A stretch of 64,000 bases of DNA from Mycetocola manganoxydans (GTDB taxonomy: Bacteria; Actinomycetota; Actinomycetes; Actinomycetales; Microbacteriaceae), in NCBI RefSeq assembly GCF_003667545.1, contig NZ_RCUV01000006.1, forward strand, positions 209,373 to 273,372, given 5' to 3'. The notes beneath the pieces were generated by a model, which saw nothing but the letters and a program-made list of their open reading frames with translations, ran no database searches and had not been told where the DNA came from. The stretch's first letter is position 1. Each line of letters begins with the position of its first letter. This document shows positions 63,698 to 64,000 of this stretch, one piece after another. A program made the translations under genes and the position numbers.

Positions 63698-64000
63698 GAT
63701 GTACTGCCCAGCAAGGTTGGTTAACCGGCTGATGGGTGGGTGGCCTCCGATGGCGGTGTGGGGTCTGTGGTGATTGTATTCGTGGAGCCAGGCCGGGAGT
63801 GCGTTTCGGCGGGCTGACTCGGTTGTGTAGTGCTTGCTGAATGCCCAACCGTCGGCGAGGGTGCGGTGGAAGCGTTCGATCTTCCCGTTTGTCTGCGGCC
63901 GGTAGGGCCGGGTCTTCTTCGCCTTGATGCCGAGCTCGGTGCAGGTGTCGCGCCAGAGGTGGGATTTGTAGGCGGAACCGTTATCGGAGAGTACCCGCTC
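63695..64000 (-). CDS. IS481-family transposase, C-terminal 101 residues (cut by window edge)
   Basis: The minus frame is open from the right edge to a TAG at 63695-63697. It shows the end of a DDE integrase core: ERVLSDNGSAYKSHLW (second Asp) and TNGKIERFHRTLADGW (catalytic Glu), then HHRPHTAIGGHPPISRL and NLAGQYI at the end. The stop codon is made by the CTAG target site rather than by the element itself. No frameshift in the visible part. The N-terminal helix-turn-helix part is outside the window. Confidence 0.9.
   Translation of the reverse strand, partial: ERVLSDNGSAYKSHLWRDTCTELGIKAKKTRPYRPQTNGKIERFHRTLADGWAFSKHYTTESARRNALPAWLHEYNHHRPHTAIGGHPPISRLTNLAGQYI
63700..64000 (-). mobile_element. 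Insertion sequence of the IS481 family, one end
   Basis: The visible end starts TGTACTGCCCAGC, fitting the TGTA-starting terminal inverted repeats of IS481-type elements. It is directly preceded by TCTAGA (63694-63699), matching the NCTAGN target rule of this family. The other end lies beyond the window, so target duplication cannot be confirmed. Confidence 0.8.

Overview
The window is high-GC DNA packed with short-gap operons. Its marker set is mycothiol synthase, GlnR, CarD, SenX3-RegX3, a DtxR/IdeR iron regulator, a bifunctional IspDF, DUF3263, DUF3027, DUF4032, a LytR_C protein and a WXG100 protein. Together these point to the Actinomycetota, most likely a Microbacteriaceae (Micrococcales). 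The genus cannot be fixed from the sequence. It looks like chromosomal core with few mobile traces: one IS481-type element cut by the right edge and one degenerate short repeat before ispDF. No CRISPR array, rRNA or phage module was seen.

Region by region. 0-3 kb: the end of a short-chain dehydrogenase, tRNA-Lys, a conserved protein and a PAP2-diacylglycerol kinase fusion. 3.0-6.1 kb: a candidate small structured RNA, then a cupredoxin lipoprotein, a His-containing helical lipoprotein, sigK and its anti-sigma factor rskA. 6.2-15.1 kb (minus strand): a nutrient block running glnR > mshD > ppk > mutT1 > pstS > pstC > pstA > pstB, with triple PHO-box repeats in front of pstS. 15.2-21.6 kb: small membrane proteins, nitrobindin, ygfZ, gpmA, phoU and the phosphate two-component pair senX3-regX3. 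21.7-26 kb: carD, ispDF, cysS and rlmB. 26-34.8 kb: a DUF4032 kinase-like protein, a sugar-ABC ATPase, a DsbA-like protein, thrE, tRNA-Thr, a DMT permease, a nitroreductase with msrB, and a cold-shock gene. 34.8-41.3 kb: CIRCE-controlled groEL, a lone WXG100 protein, an OmpR-type two-component system, and a FolP2-like/RibD-like pair. 41.4-49.5 kb: an XPB-N-like protein, a cold-shock/DUF3027 pair, serC, dtxR, an NlpC/P60 hydrolase with a structured leader, an HNH gene and tRNA-Arg. 49.7-54.7 kb: a large SF1 helicase-like protein with degenerate ATPase motifs, mscL and an FmdB protein. 54.7-64 kb: 5-formyl-THF cyclo-ligase, galU, rimJ, a GlpR-like membrane protein, tRNA-Ala, an Fpg/Nei glycosylase, a mannosyltransferase-like GT4 enzyme, DUF445, DUF4349 and the IS481 end.

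How the parts work together. Pi uptake (Pst), its sensing (PhoU, SenX3, RegX3), phosphate storage (Ppk) and nucleotide sanitation (MutT1) lie within 15 kb, next to the nitrogen regulator GlnR. A recurring architectural signal is a TANNNT hexamer exactly 6-7 nt before the start codon at many genes on both strands, which implies that leaderless transcription is common here. The IS481 end sits on one of these hexamers.

The items most worth following up are the candidate RNA at 3071-3159, the degenerate helicase-like protein, the Cys/His-rich micro-ORF whose stop codon lies in a terminator loop, the structured leader of the NlpC/P60 gene, and the FolP2-RibD pair.
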